A program made the position numbers and the translations under genes. The notes below the pieces were generated by a model. It was not told where the DNA came from, did no database searches, and saw nothing but the letters and a program-made list of their open reading frames with translations. From Thiosocius teredinicola (GTDB lineage: Bacteria; Pseudomonadota; Gammaproteobacteria; Chromatiales; Chromatiaceae): DNA of 64,000 nucleotides. This document shows positions 36,848 through 46,725 of this stretch, piece by piece (the stretch's first letter is position 1; each line of letters starts with the position of its first letter). Location: the NCBI RefSeq assembly GCF_002009425.1, contig NZ_CP019936.1, forward strand, positions 1 through 64,000, in the 5' to 3' direction.

Positions 36848-38872
36848 ATGTCCCGCAACGACGGTCAGGTACAACAACAACCCCGAGCGGCCGACCTCCT
36901 GCTGCCAACGCCGCAAAGCCCGGCCCAGGCCAAGCCTGACGGCGACGTATCGCTTTGGCGGCTGATCTTTTTCGGCTCCGGCGGGGATATCAACCAGGAG
37001 CAGGGCCAGGCCGTTGCGCGTGTCGCACTCAGCATCCTGGGCAGTGCCATGCTGGCTATCGTTCGCGCTTTCGATGGAGCCGACAACCTGCCGGTGATGT
37101 TGGCGTTGTCGTACATGCTCGCCAGCATCTTCTACCTGTCGTACATCGCCCGCCACAAGGCTACCCACCTGTGGCGACGTTACGTCGCGATCGTCGCCGA
37201 CCTTTCCGTTGCCACGCTGTTGACCGCTTACTTCGGTACCACCGGAATCGCCTTCTACCCGCTGTTTCTGTGGGTGATGATCGGCAACGGCCTGCGTTAC
37301 GGCCAGCATCACATGCAGATCGCGACCTTGGTCGGCCTGCTCGGGTTCACCGGTGCGGCTGTTTACAACGGCTACCTCGCGGCCGAGCCACTCGCCTACA
37401 CGGGTTTGATGGGTGGCTTGGTGCTGATGCCGAAATTTTTCGTCGTTATGATCGAGCGGTTGGCGCGCGCCAACATCGAACTGCAGCAACAGAAAGAACA
37501 CGCCGAGTATATGGCGACCCACGATGTGCTCACCGGGCTGCCCAACCGCGCCTACCTGCATACGCGTATGGAACAATCGCTGGCCCGCGCCAAGCGCAAC
37601 GATAGCGAAGTGGCCGTGGCGTTCATCGATCTGGACGCGTTCAAGGCGATCAACGACACCTATGGCCATGAGTATGGCGACTACCTGCTCACCCAGGTGG
37701 CCGACGCGATGCGCCTGGCGGTGCGCGCCAGCGATACGGTGGCCCGTTTGGGGGGCGACGAGTTCGTCGTGTTGATCGAAGACTATGTGCACGGTGAAGG
37801 TTCGGATATCGGACGCTTTATCGAGCGGTTGTTCTCGTGCGTCGGTCGCTACTACACCATCAGTGAATACGAAACCTATGTGACCTGGAGCTGCGGTGTC
37901 GTCGTTTATCCGCGCGACGGCCAGGACGTTCACACCCTACTCAAGCACGCCGACACCGCGATGTACGCGGCCAAGGCGATGGGTCCGAACAACTACGCCT
38001 TCTACGATGCGACCATGTCGCAGCAGGTCGGCGAGCAGCTGGAGTTGCGCGATGACCTGCGCCAGGCGCTCGAGCGCAGTCAGTTGGAGGTCTACTACCA
38101 GCCGATCGTCGATGCCAAGTCCGGCCGCGTGAGTTCGGCGGAGGCGCTGTTGCGTTGGAATCACCCGACGCGCGGGTTGCTTGCGCCGGGCCAGTTCATC
38201 GACGTGGCGGAACACAGTGGTCTGATCAATCCGATCGGTGAATGGGTGTTGCGCGAAGCGCTGAAGACCGCCGCGGTATGGCGCGAAATGGCGGGCTATG
38301 ACATCACCATGCATGTGAACGTGTCCGCCCACCAGTTGATGCAGCCGGGCTTCGTCGACCAGGTGCAGTCCGCGTTGCGCGACACCGGCCTGCCGTCGGA
38401 TGTGCTCGACCTCGAGATGACCGAGAGCGCCTTGATCGAAGACTCGAAGCGCGCGGAGTGCCTGCTCGGTGCGCTCGCGCAGATTGGGGTCAAGATCGCG
38501 TTGGACGACTTCGGTACCGGGTTCTCATCGCTGTCGTACCTGAAGCATTTGCCTGTGAACGTCATCAAGATCGACAAATCGTTTATCGATGACCTGACGC
38601 ATGGCGAGCGTGATGGCGCACTGGTCGAAGCGATTCTGACGATAGGCAACCGCCTGGGTTTTGACATCATCGCCGAGGGTGTCGAGACCGAAGAACAGCT
38701 CAACTGGTTGTTGGCGCATGGTTGCCGATATCTGCAGGGTTATCACTTCAGTCGACCGATGACGCAGACCGATTTCTTCAATCAGGCATCGAACCTCTAC
38801 CGGATGCCGCGCAGCGTCGCGCCGCCGTTGCAGCCCTTCGCTATCGACCGACTTGCGGCCGACTCCGCCTGA
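36848..38872 (+). CDS. GGDEF-EAL bifunctional c-di-GMP protein
   Basis: A 674-aa membrane protein for c-di-GMP turnover. About five membrane segments (residues 50-210) precede a GGDEF domain with intact GGDEF at 302-306 and the product-inhibition I-site RASD five residues upstream. The EAL domain follows with EAL at 432-434, MTESALIED, DDFGTGFSSLSYL and AEGVETEEQL, all looking catalytically complete. It could both make and degrade c-di-GMP; which activity dominates is not visible. The preceding PDC gene may regulate it. Confidence 0.92.
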   Translation: MSRNDGQVQQQPRAADLLLPTPQSPAQAKPDGDVSLWRLIFFGSGGDINQEQGQAVARVALSILGSAMLAIVRAFDGADNLPVMLALSYMLASIFYLSYIARHKATHLWRRYVAIVADLSVATLLTAYFGTTGIAFYPLFLWVMIGNGLRYGQHHMQIATLVGLLGFTGAAVYNGYLAAEPLAYTGLMGGLVLMPKFFVVMIERLARANIELQQQKEHAEYMATHDVLTGLPNRAYLHTRMEQSLARAKRNDSEVAVAFIDLDAFKAINDTYGHEYGDYLLTQVADAMRLAVRASDTVARLGGDEFVVLIEDYVHGEGSDIGRFIERLFSCVGRYYTISEYETYVTWSCGVVVYPRDGQDVHTLLKHADTAMYAAKAMGPNNYAFYDATMSQQVGEQLELRDDLRQALERSQLEVYYQPIVDAKSGRVSSAEALLRWNHPTRGLLAPGQFIDVAEHSGLINPIGEWVLREALKTAAVWREMAGYDITMHVNVSAHQLMQPGFVDQVQSALRDTGLPSDVLDLEMTESALIEDSKRAECLLGALAQIGVKIALDDFGTGFSSLSYLKHLPVNVIKIDKSFIDDLTHGERDGALVEAILTIGNRLGFDIIAEGVETEEQLNWLLAHGCRYLQGYHFSRPMTQTDFFNQASNLYRMPRSVAPPLQPFAIDRLAADSA

Positions 38873-39022
38873 TCTATCTTCATGGTCGACGGTGAGTTTC
38901 ACGGCCGGCGAGACTACCGAGACAAGCAACGCGTGTTCACCCATGCCGAACGTTATGAGGCCGGCAAAGTGGTGTCGCTCGAACCGATCGAGTGATCGTT
39001 TCGCCTTGGTTGCACCTTTCGG

Positions 39023-39361
39023 CTAATCGTCGATGATGTCTACAACTGCGCTGCCACGGCTGCGGTCGACGCTGACCTGCAACAGGCCGTGAACATTGGC
39101 GCGGTGCGGATCGTCGTGGCAATTGCATCCGCCGGCGACCTCTTCGAAAAACACGCTGACCCTCGCGCGGCTACTATCGCCTTGGTGTTCGACCGACAAG
39201 ACGCTCAGCGTGAGATGTTCGGCATCCGCGAAGCCACCCTGATTGCACATGGGCTGCAGCGGTAGTTGATCGCGCAGCATCTGCAATACGGCGGGTAGCT
39301 GAGTTGCCACTTGTTCCGGATCAACGGTGAAGCGTTCGTCTGTCAGTGTGATCTCAGGCAT
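39023..39361 (-). CDS. Hypothetical protein with a C-terminal CNCH motif
   Basis: A 112-aa soluble protein. A Cys/His cluster GGCNCHDDPH near residues 78-87 resembles a metal-binding site, and FFEEVAGG precedes it. The N-terminal half is amphipathic helix. I do not recognise the family. It lies alone in a minus-strand stretch before DUF924 and the copper genes, so a metal-related role is conceivable but unsupported. Confidence 0.55.
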   Translation of the reverse strand: MPEITLTDERFTVDPEQVATQLPAVLQMLRDQLPLQPMCNQGGFADAEHLTLSVLSVEHQGDSSRARVSVFFEEVAGGCNCHDDPHRANVHGLLQVSVDRSRGSAVVDIIDD

Positions 39362-39402
39362 GCGACTGAATTCAATCGATGGTGTAACGGTTAAAGAACA
39401 TA

Positions 39403-39966
39403 TCAGCCGGTGAACGCCTCTTTGGATTGAAGATAGGCCCGCTCTTCCGGCGTGCTGCGCCGACCGAGTATCGCATTGCGGTGCGGAAAGCGCCCGAAGC
39501 GTTCGATGAGTTCGCGATGGTGTTTGGCGAACCGCAAGTTGTCGCTTAACCCGGCGGCATCGAACAGTTCCACTGCACGCTGCTGATGCTCGATGCGCTC
39601 GCTGTGCATCAGCGGCATGTACAGGAAGGCCTTGTGCTCGTCGGGCAATGCCTGATCGAGGCCGGTATCCACCGCGCGCCGGCTGGCGGCCACCGCGAGC
39701 GTTTCGGTCGAGAACGACTTGGCGGTACCGCGGTACATGTTGAGCGGAAACTGGTCACACACGATGACGAATGCCAGACAGCCATTTGCATCATTCAACC
39801 AATCGCTGCACCGGCCCTGACCGGCCGCTTGCCAGATCTGTTCGAAACGTTGCCGTATCTCTTGATCGATTTCGGGCGTCGAGCGGAACCAGGCCTTGCG
39901 TATGGTCGGCGCAAACCAAAAATCGATAACGTCATTCGCCTCGATTCCTTGATCGAGCGAACTCAT
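39403..39966 (-). CDS. DUF924 family protein
   Basis: A 187-aa protein with the DUF924 signature [46 protein letters not shown], and [22 protein letters not shown]; the family has a TPR-like helical fold and unknown function. The ATG at 39966 overlaps the end of the cusA gene by 4 bases, so it is the last gene of the copper operon or coupled to it. Confidence 0.88.
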   Translation of the reverse strand: MSSLDQGIEANDVIDFWFAPTIRKAWFRSTPEIDQEIRQRFEQIWQAAGQGRCSDWLNDANGCLAFVIVCDQFPLNMYRGTAKSFSTETLAVAASRRAVDTGLDQALPDEHKAFLYMPLMHSERIEHQQRAVELFDAAGLSDNLRFAKHHRELIERFGRFPHRNAILGRRSTPEERAYLQSKEAFTG

Positions 39967-42900
39967 GCCGGTTTCTCGTCTGGCTCATCCGACTCGGGCA
40001 AGGTCTCGGTTGGTTCCGGGTCGGGTTCTTCAGGTTGTCGCAGGCCGCGGCCCTTCCACAACAGGTAGATCACGGGGATCACGAACAGCGACAGCAAAGG
40101 TGCGGTGATCATGCCGCCGATCATCGGTGCAGCGATGCGGCTCATCACTTCCGAACCCGTGCCGGTACCGAGAAAGATCGGCAGCAGGCCGGCGACGATC
40201 ACCGCTACCGTCATCGCCTTCGGCCGCACGCGCAGTACGGCGCCTTCCATGATCGCGGCGCGCAGGCTGGCCGGCGTGAGTTCGCCTTGCCGTTGATGGT
40301 CGCGTAGCGCGTTGTCGAGATAGACCAACATCACCACGCCGAACTCAGCGGCAACGCCCGCCAGCGCGATAAAGCCGACGCCGACCGCAACCGACAGGTG
40401 AAAGTCGAGCAGGAAGATCAGCCAGAAGCCGCCGACCAAGGCGAACGGCAGCGAGGCCATGACCATCAGTGCCTGACCGGCATGGCGGAACGTCAGATAC
40501 AGCAACACGAAGATGATCACCAGGGTCAGCGGCACCACTTGCGACAAGCGCTCGTTGGCGCGCAGCATGTACTCGTACTGGCCCGACCAGGTGATCGAAT
40601 AGCCGGCCGGCAACTCGACCTGCTCGCGTACCGCCTGCTGGGCGCGTGCGACGTAGCCGCCGAGATCGACGTCGCGGATGTCGACGAAGGTCCAGCCGTT
40701 GAGCCGGCCATTCTCGCTCTTGAGCATCGGAGGGCCGTCGATGATCTTGACCTCGGCGACCTGCGCCAACGGAACCTGCGCGCCGGTCGGCGTGACCAGT
40801 GGCAGGTTACGCAGTTTCTCCAGGTCATCGCGGCGCTCGCGCGGGAAGCGCAGATTGACCGGGTAACGCTCAAGCCCTTCGACCGTTTGCGTGATGTTGA
40901 TACCGCCGACCGCCGCGGCGATCACCTGGTTGATGTCATCGATGTTCAGACCGTAGCGCGCGGCAGTGACGCGGTCGGGCACGATATCGATGTAACGCCC
41001 GCCGGCCACGCGCTCGGAGTAGGCCGACGTGGTGCCCTCGACCTGCATCACCACCTTCTCGATCTCGCGTCCGATACGCTCGATCTCGGCTAGATCCGGT
41101 CCGGCCACCTTGATGCCGACCGGGGTCTTGATGCCGGTCGCCAGCATGTCGATACGCGTCTTGATCGGCATGACCCAGGCGTTGGTGACGCCGGGGTATT
41201 GCACAGCCGCGTCCAGTTCGTCGATCAGCTTCTTGGTCGTCATGCCGGGCCGCCACTGATCGCGCGGTTTGAGCTGGATGACCGTCTCGATCATGGTCAA
41301 CGGTGCCGGGTCGGTCGCGGTATCGGCGCGGCCGATCTTGCCGAACACCTGCTTGACCTCGGGCACCTTCTTGATCAGCCGGTCGGTCTGTTGCAACAAC
41401 TCCTGCGCTTTGCCGATCGACAGGCCGGGCAGGGTGGTCGGCATGTACATCAGGTCGCCTTCGTCGAGCTCGGGCATGAACTCCGAACCCAGGCCGTCGG
41501 CAAAGCGCGCCAGCCAGGGCGTGTCGCGAAAGCTCTTGCGCCAGTCACGAACGAAATCCTGTTTGGCCTGTTCGATTTCAGCGGGGGCGGACTGCGGCTT
41601 GCCGGTCGCCATCTCGACCAGCTGGAACGGCCACTTGGCCGGCTCGAAAAAGCCGCCGAGACCGGCGATCGGAATCACCAGGCTGACGATCGCCAGAAAA
41701 GCGACCAACAGAGTCAGCTTGGGCAGTCGCATGACGGCCGTCAGCAGCGGCTTGTACAGCCAGATCAGAAATACGTTGAGCGGGTTCTTGTTTTCGGCCG
41801 GGATCTTGCCGCGAATGAAGTAGCCCATCAGCACCGGCACCAGCGTGACGGCCAGGCCGGCCGCTGCGGCCATCGCATAGGTCTTGGTAAAGGCCAGCGG
41901 CGCGAACAGACGACCCTCCTGTGCCTCGAGCGTGAACACCGGCAGAAAGCTCAGCGTGATGATCAGCAGCGAGAAGAACAGGGCAGGGCCGACCTCGGCT
42001 GCAGCGTGCGTGATCACCGCCCAGTGCTCGGCACCTTCAGCATCATGCCCATAGTTGTGGCGATAGCGCTCGAGATGCTTATGCGCGTTCTCGATCATCA
42101 CGATCGCCGCATCCACCATTGCGCCGATGGCAATCGCAATGCCGCCGAGCGACATGATGTTCGCGTTGATGCCCTGTTGCTGCATGACAATGAACGAGGC
42201 CAGGATGCCGAGCGGTAGGGTTACGATCGCGACGAATGCCGAGCGCAGGTGGAACAGGAACACCAGGCACACCAGCGCGACCACGATGAACTCCTCGACC
42301 AGCTTGTCTTCGAGGTTGTTCACGGCGCGCTCGATCAGTGCCGAGCGGTCGTAGGTCTCGATGATCTCGACGCCTTCGGGCAGCCCCTGGCGCAGTGTTT
42401 CGAGCTTGGCCTTGACGCGTTTGATGGTCGTCAGCGCGTTCTCGCCGTAGCGCATCACGACGATGCCGCCGGTCACTTCGCCTTCGCCGTCGAGGTCGGC
42501 GACCACGCGGCGCATCTCCGGGCCGATCTGTACCGTGGCGATATCGCGCAGCAGCACCGGCGTACCCATCTCGGTGACCGTGATCGGGATGTGTTCGAGG
42601 TCTTTGAGTCCGCTCAGGTAGCCGCGCGTGCGCACCATGTACTCGGCCTCGGCCAGCTCGAGCACAGACCCGCCGACCTCCTGATTGGCCGCTTTGATCG
42701 CGGCAGAAACCCGGGCCAGCGAGATGCCGAAGGCGCGCAGCTTTTCCGGGTCGACCACGACCTGGTACTGCCGCACCATGCCGCCGACGGTCGCCACCTC
42801 GGACACGCCGGGCACCGTCTGTAACTCGTACTTCAGGAACCAGTCCTGCAGGCTGCGCAGTTCGGCCAGATCGTGCTTGCCGCTGCGATCGACCAGCACA

Positions 42901-43325
42901 TAGTTGTATACCCAGCCGACACCGGTGGCGTCTGGCCCGAGTCGCGGCTGTACGCCGTCCGGCAGATCGGCGGCGGCCTGGTTCAGGTACTCGAGCACAC
43001 GCGCGCGCGCCCAATAGAGATCCGTGCCGTCTTCGAAGATCACGTAGACATACGAGTCGCCGAAGAACGAGTAACCGCGCACCACCTGCGCCCCCGGCAC
43101 CGACAGCATGGTGGTCGTGATCGGGTAGGTGACCTGTTCTTCGACCACGCGCGGTGCCTGCCCGGGGTAGCTGGTCTTGATGATGACCTGCACGTCGGAC
43201 AGGTCGGGGATCGCATCCAGTGGTGTCTTGTGCAGCGCCACCCAGCCCCAGCCGGTGATCACCAGCGCCGCGAGCAGCACCAGAAAGCGATTGTTGATCG
43301 ACCAGGCGATCAGCTTCGTCAACAT
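39963..43325 (-). CDS. cusA: Copper/silver RND efflux pump CusA
   Basis: Inner-membrane proton-driven exporter of monovalent metals. The 1120-aa protein has 12 membrane segments with two large periplasmic loops. Cus-type blocks for Cu+/Ag+ are [18 protein letters not shown] and [19 protein letters not shown], containing the methionines of the metal relay. Other RND blocks are [20 protein letters not shown] and [18 protein letters not shown]. The C-terminus carries an acidic Pro-rich tail (about 25 residues) not found in E. coli CusA. It is preceded by cusB at a 10-bp gap. No cusC outer-membrane partner is encoded nearby. Confidence 0.96.
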   Translation of the reverse strand: MLTKLIAWSINNRFLVLLAALVITGWGWVALHKTPLDAIPDLSDVQVIIKTSYPGQAPRVVEEQVTYPITTTMLSVPGAQVVRGYSFFGDSYVYVIFEDGTDLYWARARVLEYLNQAAADLPDGVQPRLGPDATGVGWVYNYVLVDRSGKHDLAELRSLQDWFLKYELQTVPGVSEVATVGGMVRQYQVVVDPEKLRAFGISLARVSAAIKAANQEVGGSVLELAEAEYMVRTRGYLSGLKDLEHIPITVTEMGTPVLLRDIATVQIGPEMRRVVADLDGEGEVTGGIVVMRYGENALTTIKRVKAKLETLRQGLPEGVEIIETYDRSALIERAVNNLEDKLVEEFIVVALVCLVFLFHLRSAFVAIVTLPLGILASFIVMQQQGINANIMSLGGIAIAIGAMVDAAIVMIENAHKHLERYRHNYGHDAEGAEHWAVITHAAAEVGPALFFSLLIITLSFLPVFTLEAQEGRLFAPLAFTKTYAMAAAAGLAVTLVPVLMGYFIRGKIPAENKNPLNVFLIWLYKPLLTAVMRLPKLTLLVAFLAIVSLVIPIAGLGGFFEPAKWPFQLVEMATGKPQSAPAEIEQAKQDFVRDWRKSFRDTPWLARFADGLGSEFMPELDEGDLMYMPTTLPGLSIGKAQELLQQTDRLIKKVPEVKQVFGKIGRADTATDPAPLTMIETVIQLKPRDQWRPGMTTKKLIDELDAAVQYPGVTNAWVMPIKTRIDMLATGIKTPVGIKVAGPDLAEIERIGREIEKVVMQVEGTTSAYSERVAGGRYIDIVPDRVTAARYGLNIDDINQVIAAAVGGINITQTVEGLERYPVNLRFPRERRDDLEKLRNLPLVTPTGAQVPLAQVAEVKIIDGPPMLKSENGRLNGWTFVDIRDVDLGGYVARAQQAVREQVELPAGYSITWSGQYEYMLRANERLSQVVPLTLVIIFVLLYLTFRHAGQALMVMASLPFALVGGFWLIFLLDFHLSVAVGVGFIALAGVAAEFGVVMLVYLDNALRDHQRQGELTPASLRAAIMEGAVLRVRPKAMTVAVIVAGLLPIFLGTGTGSEVMSRIAAPMIGGMITAPLLSLFVIPVIYLLWKGRGLRQPEEPDPEPTETLPESDEPDEKPA

Positions 43326-43335
43326 GGTCCGATCC

Positions 43336-44607
43336 TCAGTGGCTGCCGTGTGAAGCGCTACCGGCGCTGCCGGTATCGTCCATGCGCAGGAAGCTCGCCT
43401 GCAGGCTCGATTCCGAATCGATCAGGAACTGCCCGGACACCACCACCTCGTCGCCGGCCTTGATGCCGCTGAGGATCTCGACCTTGTCGTCGGTGCGCAT
43501 ACCGGTTACCACGTCGACCGGTTGGAAGCGTCCTTCGCCCAAGGCCATCACGACCGTATCGCGCTTGCCGGTGGTGATCACGGCCTCGGCCGGGACCGAC
43601 AGCGTGTCACGCTTCGGCCCACCGTAGATCACGACATCGGCGAACATGTTGGCCTTCAGCAGGCCATCGGGGTTGTCGAATGCGAGTCGCACCTTGAGCG
43701 TGCGCGATTTGGGATCGAGCTCGGGGTAGATGTACTCGACCTTGCCCTCCCAGGTTCGGCCCGGGTAGGCGGGCACCTTGATCTCGGCGGTCACACCTGC
43801 GGCCAGCCAGTCGATCTGGTGTTCGTAGATGTCGACCAGCACCCAGATCTTGCCCAGATCGGCGATGGTCACAACCTCCATGTTGGGGGTCACGTACATG
43901 CCTTCGCGCGCACCGAGCTTGGTGACGACGCCCGAGGCGTTGGCCACCAGCGGCACCGTGTTGAGCGATTTGCGGCTGTTTTGGATCGTCGAGATGGTGC
44001 CTTCGGTCACGCCCAGCAGGCGTAAGCGGTTGCGCGCCTTCTCGATCCGCACCGAGCCGGCCTGCTGATCGAGCGCGATCAGGAAGTCGACCTGGGCCGA
44101 GAGGATCTCGGGTGAATACAGACGGCCGAGCACCTGGCCGCGTTTCACCGGTTCACCCTCGGCGCGCAGACTGAGCTGTTCCATCCAGCCCTCGGCTCGC
44201 GGGTGCACGTGGGCCAGGCGCGTCTCGTCGTATTCGATGCGCCCGACCGTCTCGATGTATTTCCACAGGGTGTCGTTACGCGCCGGCGCAGTGCGCACCC
44301 CCATGCTGTTGATCACCGCATTGCTGATCTCGACTGTGGGGCGTTTGCCGGCCTGTGCGTCGATCATCTTCGCCACCAGGTCCATGCCGCAGATCGGGCA
44401 TGAGCCGGGTTCGTCGCGCACGATCTGCGGGTGCATCGGGCAGACATACTTCGGGTCGAGATGTTTCTGCGCGTGTTCCAGTGCCGTGTCTTTGCTGGCC
44501 TCGGCCATCGATTCGCTCGGTTCGACTGGCGGTTCTGAACAGGCGACGAGCAGTGCGGTAAGCAGCACGATCAAGATGCTTCGCAGGCGATAGGGGTAAG
44601 TATTCAC
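43336..44607 (-). CDS. cusB: Copper/silver efflux periplasmic adaptor CusB
   Basis: Membrane-fusion protein joining CusA to the outer-membrane channel. The GTG start at 44607 gives [23 protein letters not shown], a lipoprotein signal with lipobox LVAC; the frame stays open to 44652 from a TTG. Next comes a heavy-metal-binding domain ([20 protein letters not shown]), as in some CusB proteins, then the barrel-sandwich and beta-barrel regions ([19 protein letters not shown]). 423 aa from the chosen start. It is co-transcribed with cusA. Confidence 0.93.
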   Translation of the reverse strand: MNTYPYRLRSILIVLLTALLVACSEPPVEPSESMAEASKDTALEHAQKHLDPKYVCPMHPQIVRDEPGSCPICGMDLVAKMIDAQAGKRPTVEISNAVINSMGVRTAPARNDTLWKYIETVGRIEYDETRLAHVHPRAEGWMEQLSLRAEGEPVKRGQVLGRLYSPEILSAQVDFLIALDQQAGSVRIEKARNRLRLLGVTEGTISTIQNSRKSLNTVPLVANASGVVTKLGAREGMYVTPNMEVVTIADLGKIWVLVDIYEHQIDWLAAGVTAEIKVPAYPGRTWEGKVEYIYPELDPKSRTLKVRLAFDNPDGLLKANMFADVVIYGGPKRDTLSVPAEAVITTGKRDTVVMALGEGRFQPVDVVTGMRTDDKVEILSGIKAGDEVVVSGQFLIDSESSLQASFLRMDDTGSAGSASHGSH

Positions 44608-44689
44608 TTTCGCAATCCATAATTTCCAGCGGCTTTTGCGCTGGGTGTCCAAAGATCAACGGCGGGTTGCCGTTGGTAATCGTTGGCAA

Positions 44690-45088
44690 TCAGATAGCGA
44701 CTATGGGAGGACGATAAAGGCGGTTGCGGGGCGAGTCCGGCAGCGAGTCGGGAACCGGTTCGGCGCTGACTTCGGCGAGGTAGGTGGCGATGTCGGCCGC
44801 GATCATGCTGACCGGTGCGCCTGCCGGCGCCGCGTAGTGGCAGCACTGGCACTGCGCCGCCGCGCCGCCGCCGTCGCAATGTGGACAGGGGACGCTGTTC
44901 TTGGCCTGCTGGTCGCTCTTGTTCGCACCGCCATGACACGGCATGTCGACCGTGGCATTTGCGGCGCCGATCGTGGCCGGCGGCATCTGCGCCAACGACC
45001 ACATCGGGCTCAGCACGAGCACCAATGCGAGCAACAGGCGAAAGCCGATGCTCGAAACGGATTGGTTGCTGCGTCGATGCGGTGTCAT
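44690..45088 (-). CDS. Cys-rich exported CopL-like protein
   Basis: A 132-aa protein with an N-terminal signal (IGFRLLLALVLVLSPMWSLA) and a cluster of metal-type residues MPCHGG, CPHCDGG and CQCCHY. Such short Cys/His-rich proteins occur in front of copper efflux genes (CopL or DUF2946 relatives), where they may bind copper. Position, directly upstream of cusB, agrees. Assignment to CopL is tentative because the family is loosely conserved. Confidence 0.6.
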   Translation of the reverse strand: MTPHRRSNQSVSSIGFRLLLALVLVLSPMWSLAQMPPATIGAANATVDMPCHGGANKSDQQAKNSVPCPHCDGGGAAAQCQCCHYAAPAGAPVSMIAADIATYLAEVSAEPVPDSLPDSPRNRLYRPPIVAI

Positions 45089-45168
45089 TGTCGTGGGTCG
45101 TGCCCCTTGAACGGCAGATGGCCGGCTAGAGAAAGACCGGCCAGCCGTCGTTTTCGTTTCAGTGCACT

Positions 45169-45462
45169 TTATCCTTTGCCTTGGGAGGCGTTGTCAATTC
45201 GCCCGATGGCGCAACTGACGAACGACTTGGCCTTCGCCGCCGCCGCTTTCATGCCTTCAACCGAGCCGACCTCGGGGTAACCCATCTTGGCGAGCGCCAT
45301 GGCTACCTGATCACGCCATTCCGGATTGCCTTCGACGTGTACCTGACCCTGTTCGATGTCGACCTCGACCGACTGGGCCAGTTCCTGATCGACGAGTTTG
45401 CTGCGGATACTGTTCGCACAACCGCCGCACTTGATGTTCTCAACTGCAATCGTGTAGCTCAT
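45169..45462 (-). CDS. Heavy-metal-associated domain chaperone (CopZ-like)
   Basis: A 97-aa protein whose first 66 residues form an HMA domain with the CxxC metal site Cys12-Gly-Gly-Cys15 in IKCGGCANSI, followed by a helical tail (GMKAAAAKAKSFVSCAIGRI) with a further Cys. The start at 45462 has AAGGAG upstream; the open frame before it runs into the merR gene. It overlaps the end of the MerR gene by 23 bases. The GG inside the CxxC differs from the more usual MxCxxC (MTCGHC). A role as copper carrier is inferred from context. Confidence 0.85.
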   Translation of the reverse strand: MSYTIAVENIKCGGCANSIRSKLVDQELAQSVEVDIEQGQVHVEGNPEWRDQVAMALAKMGYPEVGSVEGMKAAAAKAKSFVSCAIGRIDNASQGKG

Positions 45463-45859
45463 GGTCGCACTCCTTCTGGTTGTCCATGCTGGCGATGATC
45501 GGGCAATCCCGCTCGCTCGCATGGCATTGCCGGACCAACCCGGCGAGTTCATCTCTCAGACGCGTCAAGGTCTCGATACGTTCCTCGATCGCGGCCAACT
45601 TGGTCTCGGTGAGCGCGCGCACATCGGCGCGAACGTCACCTTCCTGCTCGCGAAAGCGCAGCAACTGCCCGATCTCGTCGAGGCTGAAATCCATGGCTTG
45701 CGCACGCTTGATGAAGCGCAGGCGGGCTACGTCTTCAGCCGAGTAGCGGCGCTGTCCACCGGCGTTGCGCGCGACCTGGTCGAGCAGGCCTATCCGCTCG
45801 TAGTACCGCAGGGTATCGGGCGACAAACCGGTGCGCTCACCGGCCTTCTTGATGGTCAT
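45440..45859 (-). CDS. MerR-family metal-responsive regulator (CueR-like)
   Basis: A 139-aa activator of metal resistance. The helix-turn-helix is at residues 1-20 (MTIKKAGERTGLSPDTLRYY) and the wing at EDVARLRFIKRAQAMDFSL; a dimerisation helix follows. Candidate metal cysteines are Cys112 and Cys119 (CHASERDC), close to the Cys112/Cys120 pair of CueR, with additional Cys131 and Cys138 in a C-terminal tail. The ATG at 45859 follows the family start; upstream frame to 45925 would include the promoter. It is transcribed with copZ and probably binds the dyad at 45911-45924. Confidence 0.88.
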   Translation of the reverse strand: MTIKKAGERTGLSPDTLRYYERIGLLDQVARNAGGQRRYSAEDVARLRFIKRAQAMDFSLDEIGQLLRFREQEGDVRADVRALTETKLAAIEERIETLTRLRDELAGLVRQCHASERDCPIIASMDNQKECDHELHDCS

Positions 45860-45899
45860 CTGCACGCCGTCGCAAGCCTCGTCGTTCGTTTCGTTGAAG

Positions 45900-45930
45900 A
45901 AAGTAATACCTGGAGTTAACTCCAAGTCAA
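45900..45930 (-). promoter_or_regulatory. MerR-type promoter and operator of merR-copZ
   Basis: On the minus strand a -35 TTGACT (45930-45925) and -10 TACTTT (45905-45900) are separated by 19 bp, the elongated spacing of MerR-regulated promoters. The spacer holds the perfect 14-bp palindrome TGGAGTTAACTCCA (45911-45924), extended by a further matching pair on each side. This suggests auto-activation by the adjacent MerR protein. Confidence 0.7.
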
Positions 45931-45980
45931 GGGGCCATTTCCTTCGATTGAGTCTGGCAGTTCGGGTGCGAACAAAAGGC

Positions 45981-46008
45981 TTGACTAAACCGACCGGTCA
46001 ACTATAGT
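45981..46008 (+). promoter_or_regulatory. promoter with TetR-type operator, upstream of AhpD-like gene
   Basis: TTGACT (45981-45986), 16-bp spacer and TATAGT (46003-46008) form a good sigma-70 promoter. The spacer contains TAAACCGACCGGTCA with palindromic core GACCGGTC, a sequence type bound by several TetR repressors (for example NemR-like). A repressor bound there would block transcription. Confidence 0.65.
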
Positions 46009-46107
46009 CATCAGCAATCCGCTGTCGGGACGTCCATTAGGCGAGACGAGCATTACCCGGGCCAACGAAACAAAAACGCGCTTTGCGGGGTCTTGTTGTG
46101 CGATCGC

Positions 46108-46122
46108 TAAACCGACCGGTCA
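46108..46122. promoter_or_regulatory. second copy of the TetR-type operator
   Basis: TAAACCGACCGGTCA, identical over 15 bp to the copy at 45986-46000 and 122 bp from it, located 30 bp before the AhpD-like start codon. Two identical sites in a 170-bp leader point to specific regulation. The regulator gene is not in the window. Confidence 0.65.
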
Positions 46123-46151
46123 GATAACTTTAATTTTTCGAGGAGATACCC

Positions 46152-46703
46152 ATGATCACAACCCAAGCACTACTTGACCCGACACCCCCTGCGGCCGACC
46201 GACATCGTGTCGATGCCGTTTTCAAAATGGCCGAAGAGATGATTGGCTTCGTCCCGGCCGGCATGCGCCTGTACGGCATCAGCCCGACCTTGCTCGAACT
46301 GTTCGCCGGCACCGTCGGCTACTTTCGCGGCGAAACCGAGCTTTCAGGAAAACTCACCGCGTCGATCCGCTACCTGGTGTCAGAGCGCATCGACTGCAAG
46401 TTCTGCATCGACCTCAACGAGACCTTTCTTGCCGGCATGGGCGTAGACCTCGACAGCGTGCGCGCGATGCGGGGGGATATCACCAAGGCGCCGGTCGCGG
46501 CAGAAGAACTGCCGTTGCTGAAACTGGCCGTGGCGGCAGTCGAGCAACCCGATGCCGACAAATCCGAGCTGATCGAACAGGCGCGCGAGGCCGGTTGGTC
46601 CGACCGGGCGATTTTCGACGCGGTTTTGCAAGCGGCATCGAACCGGGCGTTTAATCTGGTTCTGAAAACATTCAATGTGGAAACGCAAGAGGCCTTCGTC
46701 TGA
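46152..46703 (+). CDS. AhpD-like carboxymuconolactone decarboxylase-fold protein
   Basis: A 183-aa AhpD-fold protein with the catalytic-type motif ERIDCKFCIDLNE, Glu78 and the Cys82-x-x-Cys85 pair, typical of peroxidase-linked AhpD members rather than lactone decarboxylases. In that group the CxxC pair accepts electrons to reduce peroxides. The ATG at 46152 follows AGGAG. It leads a probable operon with a nitroreductase and a monooxygenase, under the TetR-type operators. A detoxification role is inferred. Confidence 0.85.
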   Translation: MITTQALLDPTPPAADRHRVDAVFKMAEEMIGFVPAGMRLYGISPTLLELFAGTVGYFRGETELSGKLTASIRYLVSERIDCKFCIDLNETFLAGMGVDLDSVRAMRGDITKAPVAAEELPLLKLAVAAVEQPDADKSELIEQAREAGWSDRAIFDAVLQAASNRAFNLVLKTFNVETQEAFV

Positions 46704-46725
46704 CGCAAGGCAAGGAGACAACCCG

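Noticed and set aside
36812-37933. Open frame of 373 codons on the minus strand over the GGDEF-EAL gene
   Set aside because: Antisense shadow of a gene with intact motifs.
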